A stretch of DNA of 64,000 bases from assembly GCA_038373865.1 (NCBI GenBank), contig JAXGGA010001648.1:1-64000 (forward strand), written 5' to 3'. The notes below the pieces were generated by a model. The model had not been told where the DNA came from, did not search any database, and saw nothing but the letters and a program-made list of their open reading frames with translations. Position numbers and translations under genes: made by a program. Positions 10,745-23,200 of this stretch are shown in pieces; positions within the stretch are counted from its first letter, which is position 1, and each line of letters opens with the position of its first letter. This stretch comes from Uloborus plumipes (lineage: Eukaryota; Arthropoda; Arachnida; Araneae; Uloboridae).

Positions 10745-12683
10745 TATTCGCTGCCATTCAAAATATACTACAAGCTAGAGAAATTAGTTTGAAACGCCTA
10801 ATGATGCTTGGGTCTGATGGCCCAAATGTGAACAAAACAGTGTTTCAGTTGATGGACAAGGAAGTGAGAACTTTGAGAGAAACTGGAATAGTGAATGTGG
10901 GAACGTGCAATTTGCACATTATTCATAATGCTTTTGGAAAAGGACTTCTAATAGAAGATTTTGCAAATGTTATTGACTCTTTGCAAAATATGCATGCTTG
11001 GTTTGCCAAATTTCCTTCAAGGAAGGAAGATTTGCAAAAACAAAAAGATATTTTTGATTGTGATTATTCCAAAGTGTTAAGGTTTGTGAGTAACCGGTGA
11101 CTTTCTGTAGTTGCAGTATGTGAACGCATGCTTGAGCTGTTCCCAGCTTTAAAAAAGTACTTTCTTCTAGCTCTCCCGCGGCAGAAAAGCTCTTTAGTAA
11201 AGCTTGATAGATACACAAGTATCAGGAAGGTTTTGAAAGACCCCTTACTGCAATCTTACTTGCATTTTATGATTAGCGTTGGGTTATTATTTGAGGATAT
11301 ACTGAAGTTTCTTCAGCAAAAGAAGACACTAATACACCTTTTGCATAACGAGTTGCGTGACCTGTTATTGAAAATTATGCGGCGCTTCATCAAGAAAGAA
11401 GCTCTAAAAGGGGAAACCGGGGAAAACTTGCTCAATGTAGATCTAGTAACAGATTGTGTTCCCTTAAAATCAATTGATGTGGGGAACTGCTCGAAAAGCA
11501 TGGCGTGCAATTGAAAGTAAAGCAAAAGATGTATTTCTCCTCAATGCCAAACACTTTTAGGTTGTGGTTTTTGACCATCTTGCCAAAAAGATACCTTTAC
11601 AAAATCAGTTGTTATACTCTTTGCAAGTGTTGCATCCTATAGTCAGAAAAGAAACAATTGATCATACATTGCCAGTAATCAGAAAGCTGTGTAATATGTT
11701 ACCTCAGGTGATACCTGAAAATAACATCGATAAAGTAACTGATGAGTGGCACATGTACGTCAATGATGAAGATATTCCTGAGAATATAGCAGATAACCCT
11801 ATTGACAAGTACTGAAATTTCGTTTTCAACATGAAGGACCAAAATGAATATATTCGCTACGCAAACTTAACCACACTGGTTAAAGCAGCTCTAACCTTTT
11901 CTCATGGACAAGCTTCTATCGAAAGAGGCTTTTCTATAAATAAAAAAAATTGTAACCAGTGACGAGCCGAATATTAGTTTGGACAGTGGACACTATAGTT
12001 GGACTTAGAATCATTAAAGACTCCGTTAAACACTTTGCTGAGAAAGTAGACGTAAGTTAAGAAATGATACAATATTACAAAACAGCACATTCAAAATACA
12101 AGGAGAAAAAAGAGAAGGAAAAAGTAGAAAAAAGAAAACAGAAAAATGTGGAGCCTAAAGTGAATGATGTAGCAAAAAATTCGAGAAACAAACTTCAAGG
12201 ATTAAAAGATATCATTAATTCTGCTCAAGCAATGATAGATGAAGGAAACAACAAGTTGAAATTAGGACTCAAACGAAAATCCATGACTGATATTGAGGCA
12301 GTGACAGCATTGATAACGGCAGGAAATAAGAAACTAACTAAAGGCTGCTCAGAAACAGTCGAGCAGCTAAATGTAATTATCTCTGTTGTTTTCAATTGGA
12401 ATAAAGTGTTCATTCCCATAATATTATCATCATTTTTTGTGATAAATTAAATTTTTATATTATTAGGGGGGAGAATTAAATCGAGAAGGTATGTATATTA
12501 ACTTATGTGCATCAGTAACACTAAAAGGTAAGTATTTTAATATGATGTCTAACTATATATAAATGAATAATTATTATATATTATGCATATTTTTGTTTTT
12601 CAATGTTCCATATTTTCCAAAAAGTGTCCTATTTTTTTTCAAAATGTGACCTATATTTTGTCAATTGGCCACTTTGATCCCTG
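10745..12683 (+). pseudogene. Decayed hAT-type transposase-like gene
   Basis: Several plus-strand open segments read as one protein if frame breaks and stops are ignored. 10789-11100 contains LGSDGPNVNKTVF and GTCNLHIIHNAFGKG. 11128-11514 contains FPALKKYFL and DPLLQSYLHFMISV. 11564-11815 follows. Near 11895-11950 the frame reads TFSHGQASIERGFSINKK, which matches the hAT C-terminal dimerisation-domain pattern (ERGFS.NK). The tail at 12064-12450 is lysine-rich. These features are typical of the hAT-like proteins often annotated as hypothetical in arthropods. At 12671-12683 the sequence ...CTTTGATCCCTG could be the 3' TIR; no matching 5' TIR exists, because sequence upstream of about 10719 is a different element. 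At least three interruptions make it a pseudogene. Confidence 0.75.
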
Positions 12684-12869
12684 TTTTTTATTTTCAAAAC
12701 ATATTAGAATAAAGACCACATTTATCTCAACAAAATAATTAATTTATGTGTAGTATTATCAAATTTGGCAAAAAAAGATTGAAACTTGCTTATTGTTTAG
12801 AAGTGTATTCCACAAAAGTAGAAAAAACATATTTATTGGGAACATGACCTTTTTCAATGCAATTAAAAT

Positions 12870-14560
12870 TTTTTAAAGAAAAAAAATGCTATAATACATT
12901 TCACGAGATCACATGTTAGTACTGCCACTCGAAGCAATTTCCAGATTATTTGATTTAGCCTTTTAATAACAATACACTTTCACTCATTTCTTGTCTTTTT
13001 CAGTGCCTAAACCATCTCCCACTTAGTTCGAAATGAAACCATAGGTTGGTGAAATTTTCTCAATTGATGCAGACGTTGAGGGACAGCTGAGCAACGTCAT
13101 AGGAAAATCATTAGGTAAAACAAAAGTTTACTTTTAGAAGCCTTGATTTTTACAAGTTTAAGTGAGCCCATTCCAGAAAATTGTATGGATTTTGTCCAGG
13201 GTTGGGTTTTTGACGTAAAAAAACAGTTTTTGACATGACATGTCGAAAACCTGTCGGAAACGTCAAAAACCTGTCTAAAACTCAAATACAGTGGTTATTG
13301 AGACTTTTTATAAACATATAAGGTTTCTCATCCTGAAAAATATTAAATAAAAATTTATGCATCTTATCAATCAAGTTTAATAAAAATTAAATTAATGAAT
13401 TTAATAAAAATAAATTTGCATTCTTTTAAATTAACTTGTTATGCCGTGAAAAAAGTTACAAATATTAAAACTTAAATCCACTTTTTAAAGACATTTTGTT
13501 TAAATGTTTAAAAACTATCAATTAGTTATCTTATCAGTCAAGTTTAATAAAAATTAAATTAATAAATTTAATGAAAATTAATTCTCATTCTTTTAAATTA
13601 ACTTGTTATGCCATGAAAAAAGTTAAAAGTATTAAAAGTTAAATCCTGTTTTTAAAGTAGTTTTGTTTAAATGTTTTAATAACTGTTAATTAGCTATTTT
13701 ATCAATCTAAAAATCTTTACATCAGAATTGAAAGTGATTTTTTTTTTATTTTGAGTAAAAGCAAAACTAAATTAATTAGTACTCAGTGTACTAATCTGCT
13801 AAATATTTTTGATCGAACTATTTTATCTATTTATTTATTAGTTAAAATTTATTAGTTCAAATTAAAATTAAAAAAAATCACTTGTAAAAATTTAACCCAA
13901 GACACACAGCACTTAAAAAATTTACCTACTTCATTTTTAAAATAAAAAAATCTGTTACAGTAATTTCTGAAAGCAATAAAGCCATATTCAAAAGCCATAT
14001 GTTTGATTTTTTAAAATGCAAGTTCCCATTATTTACTCCCGAGCCCTTCAATTATGATTAGGATTGCTTATTACACTTTATTTTAATAACCTAAAACTCC
14101 AAAAGTTTACTTCAGTGTCTGAAATTAGAAATTGTCTAATTCATTTGAAAATGTATTTTGATTATCAATAAAAATTTTTACATGTTTTGGGCAGAAGTTT
14201 AGGTTTTTGACAATTATGTCAAAAACCATGTCAAAAAGTGGTTTTTGACATGACGGTAAAAACCACGGTTAAAACCGGATAAAACCTCCGACTCTCAAAA
14301 ACTTGCCAACCCTGATTTTGGCAGACGGTTGGAGCGACTTGCAGTTTTTTTTATCTTCTTCTTTGCTGGAGCAACAACCTATTGCAGGTTTTGGGAGCAA
14401 ACATATTGTTTTATCACCTAAATTGACGTTGGTTTCCTTATTAAAATGTATAGAGGTCATATTATAAGTTGTAAAGCATAATTCTAAAAGGCTGGCCAGA
14501 TGACCTTTTTTGAGAAAGAGCCAACCTTTTTTTTTAAGAGAGATGAACAAAATACCCAAA
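12870..14560. repeat. Paralogous segment, copy 1 (with 24095-25920)
   Basis: Outside the inserted miniature element (13197-14314), this segment is collinear with 24095-24533 plus 25784-25920. Shared stretches include TTTTAATAACAATA, a polypyrimidine tract ending in CAG followed by CTAAACCATC.CCCACTT, and AAAATCATTAGGTAA. A possible exon lies between that CAG and the GTAA (about 13004-13112). It has plausible splice signals in both copies, but frame indels differ between copies, so it is not called as coding. The paralogy itself is clear; whether the unit is host DNA or an older transposon is not. Confidence 0.75.
13197..14314. mobile_element. hAT-type miniature element of the CAGGGTTGG family, copy A
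   Basis: It starts CAGGGTTGGGTTTTTGACG and ends CAAAAACTTGCCAACCCTG. Flanks are ATTTTGTC (13189-13196) and ATTTTGGC (14315-14322), 7 of 8 identical. The interior has about two tandem units of ~167 bp (CAATCAAGTTTAAT near 13367 and 13535). The TTTTTGAC/GTCAAAA motif is repeated near both ends. The paralogous segment at 24.4 kb shows the unoccupied site. Copy B (24534-25783) is closely related. Confidence 0.92.
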
Positions 14561-14967
14561 ACAAAGAATACCTATAGCTAATATTTATTGCATAAATCAA
14601 TCAAGAAATACTGTTAAATAATTACTTTCCCTCAGAATCTGTTACATAATATAAATACTGTCATGTAGATGAAACCACTTCGGAATAAATTGGCAATAAA
14701 TTTGATAGAGCAGTCAATAAGTAACGCGTCAGAGGCGATTTCCTAGTAATTATCAACCAAACTCGAAAGTATTATCATGCGCAGGCATTTAGGCATTCAC
14801 CCCCTTGTAACTCTAGTCGCAAAATACAGTGCTCGTAAAAATCTTTTGGTTGCTGTTTGAACCAATTGCACACTTTCTAAAATGTGTGTCTATCCAGTGT
14901 TTTTTTTAAGTTCACCAAATATGTGGAAGTTACGTGGGACTGATCTGGTTCAATGGTGGGAGGGGGC

Positions 14968-15441
14968 TCATGACTGCCCACTTGAACTTCTGCAGAATTT
15001 TTCTTGTTGAATTAGGTGGTCTAGCTTTGTCCTGCAACATATGCCATCACAAGCAAGTTTACTAGCATGTTTCAGTTTGATCGCATTCCTAAAAGAATGA
15101 ACTTTGCTGGCACTCGTGTTTCGGGTTGTGAATGTGTTTGGGGGAACAGGCCATTTGTCCCCATCTGACTTACAAATCTTTAGGGGAACTGAAAAAAAGC
15201 ACTGCTTGGAGGGCGGGGATTTAAAATGGATGACGAAGTCAAAGAATGCGTGTGCCATCGATTCACACAGCAACCAAAGGATATATTTGAGCCCATCATT
15301 TATGCAACTGCCAAACCGTTCAAAAATGCTCAGACTGGTCAGATCTTGATTTTGGGGAATCACCCCACATTCTGAGGAACCAGTGTATTCAGTTGCCAAT
15401 CTTACTGCATTAATGGGTTTTTTTTTCAGTGCTGCTTCCAT
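14968..15441 (-). CDS. Unrecognised 157-codon open frame
   Basis: This is the longest unexplained open frame outside the zinc-finger and Tc1 sequences. It lies in a GC-richer patch within the inverted-repeat-bounded region. It begins MEAALKKKPINAV, is cysteine-containing (IKHAS-type stretch followed by CDGICCRTK) and ends SSSGQS. There is no transmembrane segment or family motif that I recognise. It may be a fragment of a transposon protein, since it sits between inverted termini, or a chance frame. A plus-strand frame of 81 codons overlaps it. Confidence 0.25.
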   Translation of the reverse strand: MEAALKKKPINAVRLATEYTGSSECGVIPQNQDLTSLSIFERFGSCINDGLKYILWLLCESMAHAFFDFVIHFKSPPSKQCFFSVPLKICKSDGDKWPVPPNTFTTRNTSASKVHSFRNAIKLKHASKLACDGICCRTKLDHLIQQEKFCRSSSGQS

Positions 15442-15654
15442 TTTTATAATTGCTCTTTGTTCACTATTTTACATGTAAACTGGCATCTCCCCGTCATTCC
15501 CCATTCATGTAATTTGTTTGTCTGTTTGTTTCCTTATTTTTATTTTTTAATATTCTGCTGGAATATTTTATTTAGAAATCAACTGATTTCAATTGTTTTT
15601 CTTTCATTCTCTTTCTTTCTGCCTTTCTCTGAATACAATGGCTGCATTAGTAAA

Positions 15655-16534
15655 CGGGTGATTGTGTTCCGGTATTTTTCCGGATTTCCGGTATTTTCAT
15701 GATCGATTTTGGTATTTTCATGCTCGAAAATACCGGAAATAAGATATTTTTAATCCAGATTTTTTTTTCCTTTTCTCGAATTTTCGGTGATTATACCGAT
15801 AATTATTTTTAATAGGCATCATTTCACATTTTCGATGCTTGCTATTCCTTGTTGAAAGGCAAGCAAATTAAATTTCTTTTTATTTCAATTAAATCATTAA
15901 AACAAGAGTTTTAAACAAAATTCCATGCTCTATAAGTGTAAAATGTCAAGCACTTAAATGCTTAATCTCTGGCTGAATTTTATTTTTATTACAACAATTT
16001 AAGTTTTTTAACCCATACATAACATCTTTAAATAGTATTTCACTTCAGTGTTAATAAGTAATGAAATCTTTGACTCTGGTCATATTGTATTGATTAGAAG
16101 ATTTATAGGTAAATTCTTTTCCAAATTTTCAGTAACAAATTCAACTTTCATTAACTATGTTATATTAATATTTTCGCACAACCAACTGTAATTCTGTTAG
16201 ACCTACTTCATCTTTAAAATATTTTTTGGAGATAATTTGTACAACACCAGCTCAAAAGTAACTTTATTATTACTCATGTATAATTTAATTAAATGCATGC
16301 ACAATATTTTGACTAAAAACTATTTGAAACTTTTCGAATACATGAAATGTGTCTTGTTTGTTTATGAATGGCAATTTATTATCAAATATGTATAGTTATA
16401 AAATTAGGCTTGTTTAAGTAACAGGACCCTTGGTTTAAAAAAAAACATTGCAACCCCCCCCCCCCCCCAATACACACGCACATTTTCTCTTTAAAACTTT
16501 CAGGTATTTTTCCATGAACTCACAATCACCCCTG
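15655..16534. mobile_element. hAT-type miniature element, TSD TAGTAAA(C/T)
   Basis: The left end reads GGGTGATTGTGTTCCGGTATT and the right end CACAATCACCCCTG. Flanks are TAGTAAAC (15648-15655) and TAGTAAAT (16535-16542), which agree over seven bases. Near the left end the CCGGTATTTTTCCGG motif repeats several times; a C15 run sits at 16454-16468. No coding sequence. It interrupts the inverted-repeat-bounded region 14640-16612. Confidence 0.75.
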
Positions 16535-16612
16535 TAGTAAATTTATTGCCAATTTATTTGGAAGTGGCTTTATGTGTATGACAATATTTAATGCTTGTTT
16601 TTTTTTTTTTTT

Positions 16613-17320
16613 TACGGACCTTTTTTTTTTCTGATGGATCTATAAATTTTATTTTGGCTTTGTGTGTTTGCCATTTTTGCTTAATATATGTTCTTCGCTA
16701 CAGGGTTTAAGCTCAGTTGAAAAATTATTTAGTGAAAAAAACCAAAATTAGGAGAAAAACAAGAAGTTCTGTCAAGAACTAAACGAGCCTAGTTTCCCGT
16801 ACATCGACATCGGCATTCTAGCATCTCATCATTATTCTCTTGATTATCTGAGACTGAAAATTATGTCAAACATACCTTTTTAGCACTTAAAGCTGATTTC
16901 TAAAAGCAAAATATACCCCTCTCATCAGATGAAATAGACACGTAAAAAGTAAATAAACGAATAAATAAAGTTTTGTCGCAGCTTTTAAAAAATGTAACTG
17001 TTACAGTTCTTCCGTAGAAAAAATCCTCAATCGTTTTCAAAGAAAAGATAAATAAATAAAAGTACAAAGAGAGTACAAGTGAAAAAACACATTTTATCAA
17101 AGAAAGAAAAAAAAAGAAAAAAAAAACTCGTCCGTTAATAAAATGTCTCGAATTTCACTTTTAATCCATTGCCAGTTGTTAAATATAAATAAAGAATAAA
17201 ATGCGCTCGTGAATGAAGAATTTTTGTTATAAAAAAATCGTCTGCCAAAAGAAGAAAATAATAATAATCAATAAATAAAATAAAACAAATGAATAAATAA
17301 ACAAAAAATCGTCTGCACAG
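16613..17320. other. No gene seen; AT-rich with simple sequence
   Basis: Poly-T runs (16600-16640), AAAGAAAG and AATAAATAA runs, and a duplicated AAAAAATCGTCTGC motif near 17233 and 17305. No coding sequence, RNA gene or element boundary is recognised. Confidence 0.4.
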
Positions 17321-20230
17321 TCAGTCATTTTTTTTCTGAGCCTGCATTTCCTCCATGTTTACGGACTCAGAGTCGGAATCAGAGTCCTCACAGAATATTA
17401 TTCAGAAAAGTACTTTACAAACGTTATTTATCAAAACCATTTGCTTACAAAGTTAGTTTGAAGGAAATCCGACTTTAAGTTCAGGATCAACGTTCAACTT
17501 AAATTCCCCGTAGACTCTAATGTTAATTTTTTTTTCTGAACGGTTCAATATTGAACGAAAAATGGTTCAAATCAAAAAGCGAAATATGGGAATGAGCCTC
17601 TCCGAGATCTTTCAAACAAAAAAAAGTTTATTCCGTTCGGACGGTTCACTCAAAAGTTATTAGGTGGGGAAAGGTTGCTTGAACGGTTCAATGTTGAACG
17701 AAAAAATGTTCAAATTGAAAATTTAAGTACGGTAATGAAGTATCCTTGCTGAGATCCTTTGAAACAAAAAAAAAGTTTATTTAAATCGAACTGTTCACTC
17801 AAAAGTTATTAGGGGTGACAGCTTGCTTGAGCTGTTCAATGTTAAACGAAAAATTGTTCAAATCGGAAATGTAAGTACGGTAATGAAGTATCCTTGATAA
17901 AATCTTTCGAACAAAAAAAAGTTTTTTTCAAATCGGACTGTTCACTCAAAAGTTTGCGTCGCGGGACAGGTTGTTTGAACGGTTCAAAGTTGAAACAAAA
18001 ATTGTTCAAATCGAAAAATCAAATATGGGAATGAGCTGTACTCGCCGAGATCTTTCCAACAAAAAAAAGGTTGTCCAAATCAGAATGTTCATTCAAAAGT
18101 TATTAGGGGGGGGGGGGGTACAGCTTGCTTGAGCGGTTCAATGTTGAACGAAAAATTGTTCAAATCGGAAATGTACAGGTAGTTATCAAAATAATGGAAA
18201 CACTTGAGATTCATAAGAAAAATCTACCGTTCATCGCAAAATCAGCGATCAATTATTCTTTAACTTTAGTCACACAAAATATAGACTTCACCGGACATTT
18301 CCACATTGAAATTAAATCACTCATGCATTTGGGGGACGCCAAGAAGGGGGATCGGAAGAAAAACCGCTTTTCGACCATAACTCTTTGAAAAAAGCTCGGA
18401 AAAAGCTATAAATTGCAGTAATTAATTAGCATACTATGTATAATTACTGTACAAATTTTTATGAACGTAGCACTTATACTTCCGAAGATATGAAACATTT
18501 TTTAAAAACGGCAATTTTATTTGAAGGGCTTTTGCTCATAACACGCAGAGTTTTTGATCAAACCTTATCAAAACTTCAGGAAAGATGACAAAATACAAGA
18601 GAAAGAACATACTAAAACGGTAAATAAAAATATTAAAAATCCGATGAGATATGAACGTTAAAAGGAAATAATTTTTCACGGCGCATGCGCGAACGACAGA
18701 AATTTATAACTACAAAAATATTGTAGCCTGGTTTATGCTGCATCTCATAAAAAAAGTTCCAGTTAAATATCGTAAAAATTGAAAAAGATATCAGCGATCT
18801 AGTGAGCTGTAATTCATTCATTCGCAGACAATACATAAATGGCGAGGGATTGTCCACAAATAGTGTGGTGATAATCGAGCATTTTTTTTCAATGTTAAAT
18901 TGTATACAGTTTGAAAATTTATATTCTTCATAGAAGTCACATTTCGCCTATTCGGCCAAAAAGACCTTATACGTAGGTGGCCAAAAGTATCCGGACACCC
19001 CCTGAAACGTTGGTTGAAACGATGATGCAATAACCTTTAGTTTAAAAATAGCTCTTTGTGGACAGTCCCTCACTATTTATGTATTGTCTGCGAATGAATG
19101 AAATACAGCACACTAGATAGCTGATATCTTTTTCAATTTTTACAATATTCAACTGGAACTTTTTTTATAAGATACAGTATAAACCAGGCTACAATATTTT
19201 TGTAGTTATACATTTCTGTCGTTCGCGCATGCGCCGTAAAAAATTATTTCCTTTTAACGTTCATATCTCATCGGATTTTTAATATTTTTATTTACCGTTT
19301 TAGTATGTTCTTTCTCTTGCATTTTGTCATCTTTCCTGAAGTTTTGAAAAGGTTTGATCAAAAACTCTGCGTGTTATGAGCAAAAACCCTTCAAATAAAA
19401 TTGCCGTTTTTTAAAAAATGTTTCATATCTTCGGAAGTATAAGTGCTATGTTCATAAAAATTTGTACAGTAATTATAAACATAGTATGCTAATTAATTAC
19501 TTCAATTTATAGCTTTTTCCGAGCTTTTTTCAAAGAGTTATGGTCGAAAAGCGGTTTTTCTTCCGACCCCCCTTCTTGGCGTCCCCCAAATGCATGAGTG
19601 ATTTAATTTCAATGTGGAAATGTCCGGTGAAGTCTATATTTTGTGTGACTAAAGTTAAAGAATAATTGATCGCTTATTTTGCGATGAACGGTAGATTTTT
19701 CTTATGAATCTCAAGTGTTTCCATTATTTTGATAACTACTTGTAAATACGGTAATGAAGCATCCTTGATAAGATCTTTCGAACAAAAAAAAGTTTTTTTC
19801 AAATCGGACTGTTCACTCAAAAGTTTGCGTCACGGGACAGGTTGTTTGAACGGTTCAAAGTTGAACCAAAAATTGTTCAAATCGAAAAATAAAATATGGG
19901 AATGAGCTGTACTCGCAAGATCTTTCCAACAAAAAAAAGTTTGTCCAAATCGGAATGTTCATTCAAAAGTTATTAGGGGGGGACAGACAGACCGACCGAC
20001 CGACACACAAATTCCCCATCTCAATACCCTACTTTCAAAATTTTAATTTTTCAATATTCATTTTACCTTTTTATTTCTTTTTGACTTTTTTTCGGACTTG
20101 GCGATATTTTTTTAACTTGGCGATATTTTTTTGGACTTGGCGATATTTTTTAAATGCATTAAGCCACTTTTAATACTTTTTTCGTCTTTCTTTTATTTTT
20201 GACGGGGAAGTAGGCTAAAAAGCATTAGTA
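17321..20230 (+). mobile_element. Half of a foldback element with tandem-repeat arm
   Basis: From about 17321 the sequence matches the centre and right arm of the complete foldback at 43665-45738: the CTGAGCCTGCATTTC.CC block, then TTAAGTTCAGGATC, then the arm. The arm is a tandem array with a period of about 145 bp. Each unit contains GGTTCAATGTTGAACG, AAATTGTTCAAATCG, GATCTTTCGAACAAAAAAAA and CACTCAAAAGTTATTAGGGG. After the array come a GACAGACCGACC run, a stretch with three copies of CTTGGCGATATTTTTTT (20098-20155), and the terminal GGGGAAGTAGGCTAAAAAGC. A left arm is missing. The array is split by the palindrome at 18176-19742. Confidence 0.85.
18176..19742. mobile_element. 1.57-kb palindromic TA-flanked element (Tc1/mariner-like)
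   Basis: The ends are CAGGTAGTTATCAAAATAAT and ATTATTTTGATAACTACTTG, flanked by TA at 18174-18175 and 19743-19744. Arms of roughly 680 bp (18176-18862 and 19055-19742) are nearly perfect reverse complements around a ~190-bp unpaired centre. The centre contains GTGGCCAAAAGTATCCGGAC, which resembles the terminal repeat of another Tc1-type element. No transposase frame is seen. Removing it and one TA restores a continuous foldback tandem unit, which confirms insertion. Confidence 0.92.
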
Positions 20231-23200
20231 AAATGCTGAATTGTTTCAGGTTGATGAATATGTTTGCGTCAGGGCTCCCACAGTCCTTGAATTTTTATTC
20301 TGCTAATTAAGGACCCCGGAAAATTACTTGATTCTTCCATGCGTCCTTAAAAAGTCTTATAAGTACTTGATTTTTCTGATGAGTCCTTGGAAAGTCCTTA
20401 AAATGAAGTGGAAAAGTAATCCTGTTTCGTACTCGCTCACTTTTATGTGTTGCACAAATTTCTGCATTTTAGCCTTTATTTTGGTCAGTCTCAACTTTTT
20501 TTCACATATCAAAATCTCATTTCATCTGCCTCTAAAATCCCTTCATTCTTCTTTTATATATAGTTTTACTGTTTGGAAGTAACTTCTCTTATGCTTATCG
20601 TTACTTTAAATTCTTTTTATACTTCATATTTTGTATTCTTGCATGCTTGCCGTTTTGCCTCGCTCACTGGAAAATTTCAGTCCGGTGTTTAAATTAAAAT
20701 CCTTATAATGTTAGAAAATAAAATTGGTCAAGAAAATTAGTATGAGTGGAATGCGAAGAGAATATTGAAATATGATAACGTTTATTGCCAAATTATGCAA
20801 AAGCTAGAAAATCTTTAGAGCTACACAAATTCAGAATTTCTTCTTTTTTTTTTCTAATTGTTGTCACTAAAAAAGGGGAAGACTTGCGGATGATGAAAAG
20901 TTTGCTGTCAACATTATCAATCACCATAAGTGGAAATATTTTTGTAAAAATTATGATATCTTTTGATTTAATGAGCTGGTATTAATGTAATGTAGACATA
21001 TTAAAAATGCTCGTTACTGTAAAATAATAAAAAAAAAAAGACTTTCTGTTTAAAATCCACAATTTAAAAAAAAATCCCATATGTGTCCAAAAAAAAAAAA
21101 TTTCTGAAAAAAAAAAAAAAAAACGAAATATTTACAAAAATCATATTTAAAATTGACATTTGAATGATGACGAGTAAATTTGGATAGTTTTTGATTTTTT
21201 GAAGTCAGAAAGCTGCTACTGACGAATTTTTTAAATAAGTTCAAAAGTTGGATGTAAATTTCTGTTTAAAAAAATAATAATTTGGATTGCACAAATGAAA
21301 TTTTGCATTTATATTTGTAACACACTTAAAGTTCAAGCTGTTGTTGAGAAAATAACTCAAATCTCTTATGTTAGACAATTTCTGCCACCCAGGCCTGGAG
21401 TACTACAGGCTGTAAAAATAGTGTTACAGTTGGAATGGGAAATTCATTTTGTTCTCTCCATTTACATTATATATCCCGATCTGTTCAGTACTATTTTGGG
21501 ATCGGTACGTAACAGTAATGGACGGAGTGTCGTGTTATGCGAGATGCCAAAAATGCCATATTTTCAGACAAACTGAAAATGAATACTTGACCGAATACAT
21601 AATATTCCATTCAACATTTTTAACTGTTACACAAAATTTTAATTTTAAAGGGAAGAAAAGTTTCTATTTTATAAAAAACTCATGTTCAACCCATTAAACG
21701 TCGCTACTACATAAAAAATCTAAAAATAATTTGCTATTTTCATGAAAGGTATTAATCTCCAGTACAGCACTGTTGAAATTTTCAAAAAAACTTTAACCGT
21801 TTAGAAGTTACAGGCTGTTCCCGTAGTGGGAGCTTTAACGCTTTTGAAGGGAAAACACCGCGTTCGATTCCATTTCTATTTTTTTCTTTTTTTTGCCATC
21901 GCGTTTTAAAAGAATCGCATCTTAAATATTATACATTCTTGTACTTTAATGCCCATTACAAAAATTCATACATATATATGTAGATACGTATATAATCTTT
22001 TCCAAAATGAGAGCTATATTTCATTTACATTGCGTGTGAGAAGAAAAAATAAAACTAAATAAACTATGGATGAAAGCAAAAAAAAAAAAAACTATCTTAA
22101 TATATAAAATTTACGTGTCCCTGTGTTTGTGGCCAATGGACTCCTCAGCTACTGAACCGATTTCAACCAAATTTTGCACGCAGTTTCAGTTTGGTCCAAC
22201 TTAAATGATAGGATAGTTTTTATCTCAATTTAGGACCGCAATATATTTTTTATTGCAAATTATCTATTTAGCTACCAGCTTTTCTGTATTCTTGGCTAAG
22301 CCTTTTTTGACACCTCCATGGCTGAGCGACATAAAGCACACATTCTGGCAGCTTACGGAGCGCAGGAAACAGGTTGTAAGTTAGCGGGGCATTGAGTGTT
22401 ATTTGACTTTTTTGTGAAGTAAATTATAAACAAACGCGTTACTTCCCTTGAAATTTATATATGATAAGCTGTCAGAAACGATTGTCACTTAAGAGTTTTT
22501 ACGCCTCTGAGGCTGAGAGGTGGAAAGCGATTGGTGGGATAGCTCCTAGACTGCATTTAAGTGGCCGTTCTTCTTACTACTATTATATATACAAAAGTTT
22601 GTTTGGATGGATTTATGGTTGGAGCAGTCAGTTGATAAGCAGTCCGAAAAAATTATCTTTTTAACTAAGCCTTTTTTGAGCCTCTGTCGCCGGGCGACAT
22701 AAAGCACATGTTCTGACAGCTTCTGGAGCGCAGTAAAATAGGTTGTAAATATATTTATATAAAGTTGATCTCTATAACGGTAATAAAGTTTTTCGTTTCT
22801 ATTAAAACATTATAGTTTAACCCATACCTTAGACACAGCAACGCGTGGTCGTGTCAGCTACTAATATGGAAAAAAGGCTTAACCAATCCTTTAATCAATA
22901 TTTAGATATTTTTTAATGAAAATGTGAAGTGCGATTTTCATGCAGCATTACATTGCATTTTTTATATTTGGTTTAAGTGTTCTTTTTTAAAAAAATATAC
23001 TGAGATTGTTTATTTTATATCGTGAAAAATGGAAAGGCAGCAAAATTTGATGTCCAATTGACACTACACAAATCAAGTGCCATTTATTTTTTTTAAAGGC
23101 TCCGTGTATTACGCATAAACAGTTGTTTAAAAGTGTTTGTAAAATGATAATAATTGTCTATTTTTGCTGCATGCTTTATTAGGAAGTTGCATACCTGCCA

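Larger units (their letters stand above)
14640..16612. repeat. Region bounded by ~80-bp inverted repeats
   Basis: ACTGTCATGTAGATGAAACC (near 14660) through AATAAATTTGATAGAGCAG (14716) recurs in inverse orientation near 16535-16600, and continues at 15630-15655 once the hAT-type insertion 15655-16534 is removed. Removing that insertion leaves about 1.1 kb between inverted termini, which suggests a DNA transposon. No TSD could be set. Confidence 0.5.
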
